64,000 nucleotides of DNA from a virus, in IMG/VR virus record IMGVR_UViG_3300008108_000109, positions 1 to 64,000 of that record, one strand, 5' to 3'. Shown here in pieces: positions 10,601 to 19,097 of the stretch. Below the pieces are notes generated by a model that was not told the origin of the DNA, did no database searches, and saw only the letters and a list, made by a program, of their open reading frames with translations. A program made the translations under genes and the position numbers. The stretch's first letter is position 1. Every line of letters begins with the position of its first letter.

Positions 10601-13600
10601 GTCAAAAAGTAATATACAATTCACAAACACCATCTAGTGGATTAATAAATTCTAAATTATATTATGTTATTGTCCCTGATGACAATACGGTATTACTTTC
10701 TCACATTTATTATGATAGAATATCCTCAAATGATGCAATTCAAATTGTAAATATTGGCACACAATCTGCTGGAGAATTGTCTTCAGTAAACCCAGAACTA
10801 TTTGCTGTAAAAAACTCGACTGTTTTATTTGACTTATCAGATCCAACTTTATCTGCAAATTCTATTCCAGCATTCCAATTTGATTTATTTGTTGACCCAG
10901 AATTCCAAAAACCATTCTATACTTCCCCATTAAATAAGGGTGCATTTAATGTTAGAAAGAGTGGAGTAATTGGAGAACCAGGCGCAAAGGTTGAACTTGT
11001 CATAAATGATACTGTTCCAACATCTTTATACTACACATTATCTCCAATTAGATATTCTGGTGCTACGTCATCAAAACTTGAAATCATCAATGATAAATTT
11101 AATATTTTAAATCCAAATAAGCTGTCTATTATTGATAGTAAGTATAATAGAATTACGGCAATTTCAGGAATAACTACAAACTCATTTAAATATTCATTAG
11201 AAGTAACACCAGAAAAATATAGTTATTCTTCTTCTGAGGGTATATCCACTTATACAACCCAGTCCCAAACTGCTATAGGACCTGTAGCAAAAGTTACTAT
11301 CGATTCTGGGGGAAGAAATTATATTCGTCTTCCAAATGTCACCCAAATTGTTAGTGGATTAGGAACTGCAGCACTATTTTTACCAAGAAGTACTACTATT
11401 GGTAAAGTTAACAGTGTTGTTCTTACTGATATTGGATTTGATTATCCATCTGATAAGACATTAAGACCTCTTGCAAATTTACCATACACTTATAAAATTG
11501 AACCCCTGTCAAAATTTAAGAGAATTCAAATAGTAAATCCTGGAATTAATTATTTTGTTGCTCCACAATTAGCTGTTGTTGATGGATTTACTGGAAGAGT
11601 CAATACTGAAGTTTCTCTTGAATATGACATTGGCGATACAGAAGTTCGGATTATTAGAAATACTACAGGTCTGTATAATGTTACTCCAAAAATTATACCA
11701 ATTAATAATCCAAATGGAGTTAGAATTGATAATATTGTATTTGACCCTGGAACTTTAAATGTTACAGTTTCATTTGCTGTGACATTCTCAAGTGCTCAAG
11801 ATTATCCTTTTATTGTTGGTGAAAAAATTATTATTGAAAATACCAATGTTGATGCTAACTTTGGTGGTAGGGGATACAATTCTGCGGCATATGATTATAG
11901 ATTATTCAGAATCTTATCTGCAAATCCTGATGTTGGTGGAGATAATCCAACTATAACATTCAATTTAACTGGATTTTTAAACCCAGATGAAGAACCAGGA
12001 ATATTTGATAATTTTGAGTCTTTTGGAACAGCAACTCCAGAATCATATTTTCCAATCTTTGACATCGATTTGGAAAAAGATTCTTTTAGAGTTGGGGAAA
12101 CTATTGTTGCTCAAGATGGTAATTTTGGAGTGGTACAATCATATGATAGAAGAAATGAGTTTCTTAAAATAAGGTCTAAGAGAATATTTAAGGTTGATGA
12201 TTTAATTATTGGTGCATCGTCGCAAAATAAAGGATTAATATCTTCTGTTGATGGAATCCGAGCAAAATATTTAATCTCATCAAATAGTATAACCAAAAAA
12301 GGTTGGTTAAAACAAACTGGAAAATTGAATGAATCTTTCCAGAGAATTCATGATAATGACTATTATCAGTATTTTTCATATTCTGTTAGATCTCCAATTG
12401 AATATCAAGTATGGAATCCCTTGGTTAGTAACTTAACACATACTGCAGGATTTAAAAAATTCAGTGAGTTAACAATTGATTCATACGATCCATCAATAGT
12501 AGGATTATCAACTAGTCAAGATTTAAACGCATTAGTTGCTATATCTGATCTAACTCAAATTGTTGATTTAAATTCTATAAAAGATTTTGATATTGCTAGG
12601 GAAAAAAGTATTCAAGTTAATAATAGTTTAGTATCTAATGAAATATTGTTTAATTTACCCTTCTTAGCACAATATCAAGAATTCATTGGAAATAGAGTTT
12701 TAGCTATAGATGATTTTAGTGATCAATTTAATGGAGTCAATAGGGGATTTGAATTAAAAACCCAAAATCAAACTATTTTTGAAAATATTTTTAATGGTAG
12801 TGATTCAACAATTATATCACAAGCAGAAGGATCTATAAATCTCAAAAACCATTTCTTCGTTAGTGGAGAAGAGGTAGAATATATTCCACCAGACAATGAT
12901 TTTGCAAATGCAATTCAAATTTCTCCTAGTGACTTTGGTCCTGGAATTGGCACAACATCCAGATTACCAGCAAGATTTATAATTATTAAACAAGATAACC
13001 AAAAAGTAAGAGTTGCCACTTCAGCAACAAATGCATTGTTATTTAATCCAATTGGAGTGGGAATAACAGGAGTGGGGATAGGAAGCACTCATATTATTAG
13101 AGCAATATCACCTAATAATAGAATGTTGATTACCATTAATGGTACTATTCAATCTCCAATTGTTGGTACAGCGTATACAACAGCGTCTTCAGCATCTATT
13201 GGAATTGGATCTACAAATATTAATGTTGTAGGTGTTACTTCTATTTTTAGTGGGGATCTTCTTCAAATTGATGATGAAATTATTCTAGTTTCTGCAGTAG
13301 ATGCAAGTACAAATACATTAAATGTAAAAAGAGCTTGGATGGGTTCCACAGAAAACACCCACGCATCAAATACAGTAATTACTAAATTGGTTGGTAATTA
13401 TAATGTTTTAAACAATAAGATACATTTTTCTGAAGCAATGTGGGGAAGTATTCCCGTTGGTTTTGGAACAACTGCAACATCTGCAAATGAAATAGATTAT
13501 ACTGGATTAACAACAAGTTCTAGATTTAGTGGTAGAGTATTTTTAAGATCATCCCTAAATCAAGGATTTACAACAAACTTTATTAAAGCATACGATAATA

Positions 13601-16600
13601 ATTATGTTTTTGATGATATTTCACCACAATTTAATGGCATTACAACAACATTCACATTAAAATATCAAGGAAATGATATCGACAATATTACTGCTAGTAA
13701 TACAATTATATTAATTAATGATATATTCCAAGGACCCCAAAGACTTGGAAACGTACTTACAAATATTCCAGGAGATTATAAGTTAATTGATGGTGGAGGA
13801 GCACTACAAGTTGGATTTAGTGGTCCCGTTGCTGATCCAACAATAACTAATGATATAAACGCTAACAGTACTCCTAGAGGAGGAATTATTGTTAGTGTTG
13901 GATCAACAGAAGGTTACGGTTACCAACCTCTTGTTGCTGCTGGTGGAACAGCAACAGTTTCTGCTGCAGGAACTATATCATTTATCTCTATAGGAAATTC
14001 TGGATCTGGATATAGATCTGGATTACAAACGGTAAAAGTTGGTATTCAAACTCCAAGTTATGGACCTGCAAATATCAGTTATATTGGCATTGCAACAGTT
14101 GTTGATGGTCATGTAACAGGAGTTGCAATTACAAATCCAAAGGTATTCTATGTACCAAGAAATATATCAAATGTTGGTTATAGTTCATTAACAGGAGTTA
14201 CTACAATCACAACATCAACTCCACATAATCTATTATTGGGAGATGAAATTGTGATTGCTGGAGCAGCATTTACTTGTGATTATTATCCACCTTTAGGTGT
14301 AAGTAGTGCATTCTATGACAATATAACTGGAATTATGACGGTAAGTACCGTTGGAATAACAACATTATCAATAATAAGTTTTGTTTATGATAACACAACG
14401 GGTTTATCTACAGTTACTACTTCACAACCACACAAACTAGTATCTCAAACTGCAATTGGTAGAAGTTTTAGTCTTGCTGGCATAGCAATGACTTGTGTTG
14501 GATATGGTCAAACCTTTGCTGTTTATGATTTTGTGTATGATGAATCTACAGGAATTTCTACAATTACTGTAGATGGAAATCATGGTTTATTATCTGGAGA
14601 TAACTTTAAGATTAGAGATCTATCAGTATTATCTGGAGTAACAACAACAATATTCCCTGATGGTTCTAGTGGATACATGTTTACTGTCGGTACAGTTGGA
14701 ACAACTACATCATTTACTGCAAATATTGGTATTGGAACTACCACTTTAAGTTATATAAGTGGTGGAGTAATTCAAGTTGGTATTAATACTGACATATTCC
14801 CAGGAGATCCTACGGTATCTCCATTTGGTGATACATTCAGTGTCCTATCTGCACCAGATTCATATACACTCACATTTAATGCTGGCATATCTACTATTCA
14901 ACATTTTTATATTAGTGGTGGTATATTAACTCTTGGTCATAAATTGAGAGTTGGATCTGACATTGCGCTTACTGGACTAGCATTTACATGTTCTTATGAT
15001 GGCGGGGTTGGAATACTTACACATCCAAGAATTACAGATCCAGCATATTGCGGAACACCAGTAACCAAGATCAATAGCTTAACTGAATTTGAAGTTAATG
15101 TTGGGGTAACTACAGCAGAATCATTCTACGATTCTGGAGGAACCGTTGAAGAAATAGTAGTTCTACCTAGACAAAAGAATAATTCAGCGTCTGGTCAAGA
15201 TTTAGCCGCAAACGGATCCTCAGTTATAAAGATTGTAGATGATTACACATTCATAGTAAATACTGGAACTTCTCAATACACTCATTTTTATAAGAGATGT
15301 GGTACAATTGGAAAACCAGTAGAAGTTATATTTGATAGTCCACTATCATATCAAAATATACCTTTAATATACAGTCCTGGTGTTATTGGGTTTGGTACTG
15401 GTGCTACTGTAGACTTAGTTCCTAGTTTAGATTCGACTATATTAAATTTTGAACTTAACAATTTTGGTTATGGGTATGGTTCAGGAGAAAGACTTACTGT
15501 TGCTATTGGAGGAACAGTTGGAATTCCAACTTATGCTGGAATATCTTCATATATTCCATTTGAACTAACCATTGATAGAACATATCAAAGTAAATTTGCG
15601 GGATGGAACGTTGGCGAATTTTTAGTTTTGGATAATATATCTGCATTTTTTAATGGGAGAAGAAGATTATTCCCACTAACATTGAATGGACAAAGTATTT
15701 CTTTCTTTGCAAAAGCAAATTCTGGTATTAATTTACAATCAAACCTACTTGTATTTGTAAATGATGTTCTACAAACTCCTGGAGAGGGTTATCAGTTTAA
15801 TGGTGGTAGTACTATTAGATTTACAGAAGCACCAAAAGGATTAGTTGCTGGATTTAGTACAACTGGCGATACCGCAAAACTTTTAATGTATACTGGAACA
15901 CAATCTATAGACGTTAGAACTGTAGATGTTTTACCATCAGTAAAAGTTGGTGATGATGTTCAATTGTATAGTGATGTTGATGCTACATTTACTGAAGAAC
16001 AAAGATTGGTCATGGATGTAGTATCTGCAGATAAAATCGTTACGAACAACTATGGTGGTCAAGGTGTGACCCTAGATGAATTGTATTCAAGACCTATTAG
16101 TTGGTTTAAACAGACAGTAGATAAAATTATTGATAATAAATTTGTTGGTAAGGATAGAATTTATTATGAACCAGTTATAAATCCAAGTACAAATATTATA
16201 GAATCGGTTGGAATTGGATCTACTTATGTATTTGTAACTAATATTAGACCACTATTTGACGACTCTTTTGAGGGTATTCCTCTAACAGAAAGATCTATTA
16301 TTGAAATAATATCACAAGAAAATTTAGATACTGCTACTGCAGTAGCAGTTGTTGGGTCTGGTGGATCTATAGCAAATCTAATACTTACAAATCCTGGGTA
16401 TGGATATACTACTGCACCAGAAATAGTTATTCAAAAACCCTATGGTGATGGAACTCAAGCTACTGGAAGTGCTACAATTGGTGCTGGTGGTACAATAACT
16501 TCTATAAGTGTAGGAACAGGAGGAACAAATTATTATTATGGTCCTTTGGCATCTTTGACAATAAACCAACAGGGTTCTGGATTCCCACCAATATCTAACG

Positions 16601-17475
16601 ACAACAACACATTCTATAATGCAAGATTAAAATCACAATCTGGAATTGGTAGACACGCAACTGCAAATATTCAACTTAGTCCATTAAATTTCAATATTGC
16701 TTCAGTATCAATTACTGATGGAGGAACAAATTATGCTGTTGGTGATATTTTATATGTTGACACGTATGATAATGTTGGATTAGCTACCACTGCAAGAAAA
16801 TGGGCATTAAAATCACCAATGAAGTTTACAGTAACATCTATAGCAGCTCCACCAGTATTAATTGCACCACCAAAAAGAAGAGTCGAGGAAGTTATTAGAG
16901 TAAATTACGAAGGAGACTATGGAATTATAGTTGGGGTTGCAACAACTTCTTGTGTTGGTGTAACTACTTGTTTAGGATTAGAACTAGACCTGTTTATTCC
17001 AATGGATTCTAGAATTAGAAAGTCTTTAAATATTTCTGTAACTGGAATAGCAACAGGATACTTATTTAACGTAATTGAATCTAATTTCGGCACATCTCCA
17101 CAAACTTCTTTAAGGTCGGATGGATCTACATTAGGCATTTCTACACAATTTGTTAATATGACATTTGAATGTGTAAACTGGTACACTAAACAATCGGTAA
17201 TACCAGCAGGAATTAGTGGATTAGCATCGACAGTTGGAATTGCCACTACTGTGACCACAGTTGTAGTGAAGTTACTAGATAATCCAGGAAACAATCTTGT
17301 TGGATTTGCAACAACGGCATTTTACGGTAAATATACTTGGGGTAAAATAAATATGCCAACAAGAATAACTCCACAAGAGTTTTCCGCTCAGCATGGAACT
17401 AAACAATCTGGTATTGGAACAAACCCAATTATAAGAAGAAAGAACCCATTAAAATATTTGGGTTACATTAGCTAA
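4609..17475 (+). CDS. Giant baseplate/tail structural protein (gp7 position), 4288 aa, with YHYH domain
   Basis: This gene follows gp6 in the place where T4 has gp7 (1032 aa), but is four times longer. The N-terminal 200 residues (FVRESYPDFVEFLKNYYESLE) look like the conserved baseplate-anchoring part of cyanophage giant structural proteins. About residues 1224-1320 carry a YHYH-type domain (YHSPIIGWAYDG, NPIYGPYGYRD, LDDHNGRYCKTPEF). About residues 1624-1795 form a carbohydrate-binding-like jelly roll ending in VWGAQVELGQLTSSYY. The rest is built of repeated beta modules: HG-x-x-x-GD repeats (near 7374, 10087, 10417, 10582, 14221, 14578) and GxGY repeats (near 7861, 7978, 14000, 16390, 16710). 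It is inferred to link the baseplate wedge to fibres and contact the host surface. The gp7 equivalence rests on position. Confidence 0.8.
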   Translation: MKNRVNIKNLVSDQLPSFVRESYPDFVEFLKNYYESLEFPGGPSDILNNIDEYTKIDNITELTYYTELTQDIEYGPTDISVTDTYGFPPNNGIIKIDNELLLYESKDNTTFFNCIRSFTGITSYTQSDTDTLNFEYSVEDVHTSGTIVYNLHALFLAELYKKFKAQYTPGFEDIQFYEELNEKTLVSRLKDFYTSKGANSSFDVLFRSVWGSPVSIIKPRDFLIQPSDADYRVTRDLVVKQLSGDPQDLVNRTLYQDETAVIPKAVGSITNVEQLFKDGEEYYRLSLDYNPELETFNFTVHPKTKITNPVGVGQTYLDVDSTLSFTNSGTLVVNDNGVEYQFNYSSKSSTQFFGLSAPVAIGLNEDISTPDYAYALSNSGEQIKVKITGVLGDLEFDRDASYYYEVDDQIEIVSLGADTTEQIRTTWINNVTPEYEIEQITQVALKLNGAAQYRIRTFDPNIFTLGDIGTIKGSDGNQYNIFVIAVSNKYEFDVNLTTRINTTSVKYSIRKGVSKALSNNQPEINIISADVQNVYTDDDDTYVVASSLPNYYNTPIIVEDLSVTFTGQYDGYDINIGSNSFISGEAVYYSRNNNIGLNISEGQYFIFRVNSSTVRLATSRANIRSGQFVYVFGTVFNNKISLLKYQGRRIQSQDLVRKYSAPVDDDIVENRITKPGTIGQFLNGVEILNYKTSDTIYSGPIQEIVVSSSGDSNYDVINPPVLVISDNIGVGNTIFGTGAEGVCNVVGSLSRVNILDKGFDYVAEPKITISGGNGVGAEAKANLSKIVYNVTFNAGSLYDQVNLVTNTIGFTTYHKFRDFEKVIYNSQNQTKIGNLVDDAIYFVRVISPTEIKLHNTLDNAIAGINTVSFGSYGEGLQRFSTANKKNVISSIEVINRGKGYTNKTLFFDELSVNTFDNYIQINNHGYSDKEIILFESDGVLPVGLTTNTEYYIKTIDKNKFRVAKSESVGVGSTVTSDINYINRRFIDFSDGGTGKHSIKYQPITIKVESPIGVTTFAGQDFTCKVVPVFTGEIVSVSLKEKGDNYGDPSIVNYNRQPNISLINGENAQISVIVSSQGKIIGAIVNNTGSGYNSPPLLEVLGSGSGAILTPVIVDEKIVDVRIIESGFGYNQVDTSVRIKSTGSNAQFQANITAWTINQIERLFESEQVKPDDGIITTPLASDRGLQYTHGYPARELRRKLLATSLDIVGNRVYRADIENDNNPEKYHSPIIGWAYDGNPIYGPYGYRDKEGGAVVRLNSGYELKLKPYRPSTALFPPGYFVEDYEFTNNGDLDDHNGRYCKTPEFPNGIYAYFSTFNNLKEASGPFNGYLKPVFPYVIGNTFNSKVIEYNFDQLSNLTYVDVYNSGWIRHTSSLGLLLDKTKYQGFIRPDTFARGFTEVTSISPGQLDQLQIIAPGDNYSVLDNIFFNSQGTGGSGAYARISEIQGRDVDTISYSFSKLSGVEFTPFGSPGKYVGFASTSHSLINGDIISIQNLNILSTDFASSYTIGVSTNTLTLSSDIQTPAQTGIVTYINVAGNLAFPVTSVNDVYRIGTEKIKIISIHPNDSRMRVYRSFGGSVGSAHSSGTSLIELSRKITFNSGFSTSTEYKLNREVFFDPRESAIIPSENLILYSNPIPPSLVPTAWDYYTSGIGTGTVEYFTINSPVGGNDVAKVSFASTTGSSDAFGLKYEPVSLSSDYNTLSVFLKGQNGGENVYIILDDGSIYYSQLVTLTDEWRRYSLVAQTAAGSHRVRIGTFGTQGLTLNSAPTFYVWGAQVELGQLTSSYYSTSGSALTRAEKKSGLLFFSNPGVTEKKGIQTIVNTFYVPEHGFKTGDKINYNVGHGYTGVSVSYGTTTTPLVNNQVLYVAAYNNDFIGVSTQRIGIGSTGGFVGIGSDILELFKINDYGTGEVHSIKTDELLTIRGDVYKKTATVVTQREHGLSNGDVVSLKVISGITSTIYLKYDDVNRRLLANPKQFIDTDINLSRNSITIPNHGFRTGQKVIYNSQTPSSGLINSKLYYVIVPDDNTVLLSHIYYDRISSNDAIQIVNIGTQSAGELSSVNPELFAVKNSTVLFDLSDPTLSANSIPAFQFDLFVDPEFQKPFYTSPLNKGAFNVRKSGVIGEPGAKVELVINDTVPTSLYYTLSPIRYSGATSSKLEIINDKFNILNPNKLSIIDSKYNRITAISGITTNSFKYSLEVTPEKYSYSSSEGISTYTTQSQTAIGPVAKVTIDSGGRNYIRLPNVTQIVSGLGTAALFLPRSTTIGKVNSVVLTDIGFDYPSDKTLRPLANLPYTYKIEPLSKFKRIQIVNPGINYFVAPQLAVVDGFTGRVNTEVSLEYDIGDTEVRIIRNTTGLYNVTPKIIPINNPNGVRIDNIVFDPGTLNVTVSFAVTFSSAQDYPFIVGEKIIIENTNVDANFGGRGYNSAAYDYRLFRILSANPDVGGDNPTITFNLTGFLNPDEEPGIFDNFESFGTATPESYFPIFDIDLEKDSFRVGETIVAQDGNFGVVQSYDRRNEFLKIRSKRIFKVDDLIIGASSQNKGLISSVDGIRAKYLISSNSITKKGWLKQTGKLNESFQRIHDNDYYQYFSYSVRSPIEYQVWNPLVSNLTHTAGFKKFSELTIDSYDPSIVGLSTSQDLNALVAISDLTQIVDLNSIKDFDIAREKSIQVNNSLVSNEILFNLPFLAQYQEFIGNRVLAIDDFSDQFNGVNRGFELKTQNQTIFENIFNGSDSTIISQAEGSINLKNHFFVSGEEVEYIPPDNDFANAIQISPSDFGPGIGTTSRLPARFIIIKQDNQKVRVATSATNALLFNPIGVGITGVGIGSTHIIRAISPNNRMLITINGTIQSPIVGTAYTTASSASIGIGSTNINVVGVTSIFSGDLLQIDDEIILVSAVDASTNTLNVKRAWMGSTENTHASNTVITKLVGNYNVLNNKIHFSEAMWGSIPVGFGTTATSANEIDYTGLTTSSRFSGRVFLRSSLNQGFTTNFIKAYDNNYVFDDISPQFNGITTTFTLKYQGNDIDNITASNTIILINDIFQGPQRLGNVLTNIPGDYKLIDGGGALQVGFSGPVADPTITNDINANSTPRGGIIVSVGSTEGYGYQPLVAAGGTATVSAAGTISFISIGNSGSGYRSGLQTVKVGIQTPSYGPANISYIGIATVVDGHVTGVAITNPKVFYVPRNISNVGYSSLTGVTTITTSTPHNLLLGDEIVIAGAAFTCDYYPPLGVSSAFYDNITGIMTVSTVGITTLSIISFVYDNTTGLSTVTTSQPHKLVSQTAIGRSFSLAGIAMTCVGYGQTFAVYDFVYDESTGISTITVDGNHGLLSGDNFKIRDLSVLSGVTTTIFPDGSSGYMFTVGTVGTTTSFTANIGIGTTTLSYISGGVIQVGINTDIFPGDPTVSPFGDTFSVLSAPDSYTLTFNAGISTIQHFYISGGILTLGHKLRVGSDIALTGLAFTCSYDGGVGILTHPRITDPAYCGTPVTKINSLTEFEVNVGVTTAESFYDSGGTVEEIVVLPRQKNNSASGQDLAANGSSVIKIVDDYTFIVNTGTSQYTHFYKRCGTIGKPVEVIFDSPLSYQNIPLIYSPGVIGFGTGATVDLVPSLDSTILNFELNNFGYGYGSGERLTVAIGGTVGIPTYAGISSYIPFELTIDRTYQSKFAGWNVGEFLVLDNISAFFNGRRRLFPLTLNGQSISFFAKANSGINLQSNLLVFVNDVLQTPGEGYQFNGGSTIRFTEAPKGLVAGFSTTGDTAKLLMYTGTQSIDVRTVDVLPSVKVGDDVQLYSDVDATFTEEQRLVMDVVSADKIVTNNYGGQGVTLDELYSRPISWFKQTVDKIIDNKFVGKDRIYYEPVINPSTNIIESVGIGSTYVFVTNIRPLFDDSFEGIPLTERSIIEIISQENLDTATAVAVVGSGGSIANLILTNPGYGYTTAPEIVIQKPYGDGTQATGSATIGAGGTITSISVGTGGTNYYYGPLASLTINQQGSGFPPISNDNNTFYNARLKSQSGIGRHATANIQLSPLNFNIASVSITDGGTNYAVGDILYVDTYDNVGLATTARKWALKSPMKFTVTSIAAPPVLIAPPKRRVEEVIRVNYEGDYGIIVGVATTSCVGVTTCLGLELDLFIPMDSRIRKSLNISVTGIATGYLFNVIESNFGTSPQTSLRSDGSTLGISTQFVNMTFECVNWYTKQSVIPAGISGLASTVGIATTVTTVVVKLLDNPGNNLVGFATTAFYGKYTWGKINMPTRITPQEFSAQHGTKQSGIGTNPIIRRKNPLKYLGYIS

Positions 17476-17481
17476 TAAATA
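17473..17481 (+). promoter_or_regulatory. Late promoter box TAATAAATA
   Basis: TAATAAATA overlaps the stop codon of the giant gene and lies 26 bases before the gp8 ATG. The sequence and spacing match the other late boxes in this window. Confidence 0.55.
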
Positions 17482-17507
17482 AAAGATATAGAAGTTTATT
17501 TCCTAAA

Positions 17508-19091
17508 ATGGCAGCAATTATAACTGATTTGTTGAGGGTTAAGAACGCAAGGAGTTTTATTGATAAAATTAGAGACCCATCTAATTCATATTATACATTC
17601 ATTGGATTACCAAATGCAACGGAAGTCCAATCGAATTGGAATACCACTCCACCATCTCCAAGAGATTGTTTTGATGATACCAATTTTTATTGGGATACAA
17701 TGATTGCATTGAAAAAAATTGCTGCTGACGATATTAGACCTGTTGTGAGAAAAATATTGTGGGCATCTGCAACAATTTATGATATGTATCGCCATGATGT
17801 AAATAGAAATAATTTATCCAAACCTTCAAATAAAACAAGTTTATATTCTTCCAATTATTTTGTAGTTAATAGTGAATTTAGAGTTTATATTTGTTTAAAT
17901 AATGGAATTGACCCAGAAAACCCGAATGGAAGACCTTCGCTTGATGAACCAAAATTTACAGATTTAGAACCAAGAGCAGCTGGAACTAGTGGTGATGGTT
18001 ATATTTGGAAATACCTTTATACTATCAGTCCAAGTGATGTAATTAAATTCGATTCTTTGAATTTTATCCCACTTCCAGTTGATTGGGAAACAAATGCTGA
18101 TTATGTTCCAGTAAGAAATAATGCTGAAACTAGTGGACAGTTAAAAACTGTAACTATAAAAAATAGGGGATACTTAGTCGGACCACCAAATACAACATAT
18201 ACTAGAGTTCCGATCAAAGGAGATGGTAATGGTGCAGAATGTACTATAGTTGTTAATAATGATGCAAAAGTTGAATCTGTAACTATATCAAATGGTGGAA
18301 GTGGATATACTTACGCAAGTGTTGATTTAATTGGAGGTAACGTCCCAACTGGTTCTTTAACTCCAGTATTCGATGTTATAATACCACCTCCTGGTGGTCA
18401 TGGATATGATGTTTATAAAGAACTTGGTGCAACTAACGTATTAATATATTCTAGAATTGAAAATGACGAACAAAACCCAGATTTTGTTACAGGAACATCA
18501 ATCGCTAGAATTGGTATTGTAGAAAATCCAGAGGCATTTGAATCAACAACTGTAATTACGGAAGATAGGGTAAGTGCAGTGTATGCTTTAAAATTGAAAG
18601 GACTAGCTCCAAATGTCGATGACTATAGATCAACCACATTCTTAGAAAATTCTTATATAACCCAAACAGTTGGAACTGGTGCAACAGCAATTGCACGAGT
18701 AATTTCTTATGATGCCCAAACTGGAGTGTTAAAATATTGGCAAGATAGATCTCTTGTTGGGTTTAATACTGATGGAACTCAAAGACTAAATCCAACCTAT
18801 GGATTTAAGTTAAATCCATTTACAGCAACTCCAACTACTGGAGGATCTTTAAGAATTGTGGGAGGATCAAAGGACTTATATATTGATGATGGATTTGGAT
18901 CAGACAATACTCCTGGTATCAGTACTGTCATAAATAATAAAACATACTACTTAGGACAAACGTTTATCAAAGGAATAGCATCACCAGAAGTTCAAAAATA
19001 TTCTGGTACAGTCCTATATGTAGATAATAGACCATCTATTACTAGATCGGTAAATCAAAGAGAAGATATCAAAGTTATTTTGCAGTTTTAA
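17508..19091 (+). CDS. 8: Baseplate wedge subunit gp8
   Basis: 527 residues; T4 gp8 is 334, so this is an enlarged version. The N-terminal third is typical: FIDKIRDPSNSYYTFIGLP, then SPRDCFDDTNFYWDTMIALKK (about residue 50) and a DGYIWKYLYTIS motif (about residue 164) found in cyanophage gp8. The middle region (about residue 210-290) contains a GxGY repeat (NGGSGYTYA) that T4 gp8 lacks and that also occurs in the neighbouring giant proteins, gp14 and gp18. gp8 is a dimeric wedge component connecting gp6, gp7 and gp10 in T4. It follows its own late promoter box and is followed by the DUF4815 protein after 6 bases. Confidence 0.85.
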   Translation: MAAIITDLLRVKNARSFIDKIRDPSNSYYTFIGLPNATEVQSNWNTTPPSPRDCFDDTNFYWDTMIALKKIAADDIRPVVRKILWASATIYDMYRHDVNRNNLSKPSNKTSLYSSNYFVVNSEFRVYICLNNGIDPENPNGRPSLDEPKFTDLEPRAAGTSGDGYIWKYLYTISPSDVIKFDSLNFIPLPVDWETNADYVPVRNNAETSGQLKTVTIKNRGYLVGPPNTTYTRVPIKGDGNGAECTIVVNNDAKVESVTISNGGSGYTYASVDLIGGNVPTGSLTPVFDVIIPPPGGHGYDVYKELGATNVLIYSRIENDEQNPDFVTGTSIARIGIVENPEAFESTTVITEDRVSAVYALKLKGLAPNVDDYRSTTFLENSYITQTVGTGATAIARVISYDAQTGVLKYWQDRSLVGFNTDGTQRLNPTYGFKLNPFTATPTTGGSLRIVGGSKDLYIDDGFGSDNTPGISTVINNKTYYLGQTFIKGIASPEVQKYSGTVLYVDNRPSITRSVNQREDIKVILQF

Positions 19092-19097
19092 CAAATT

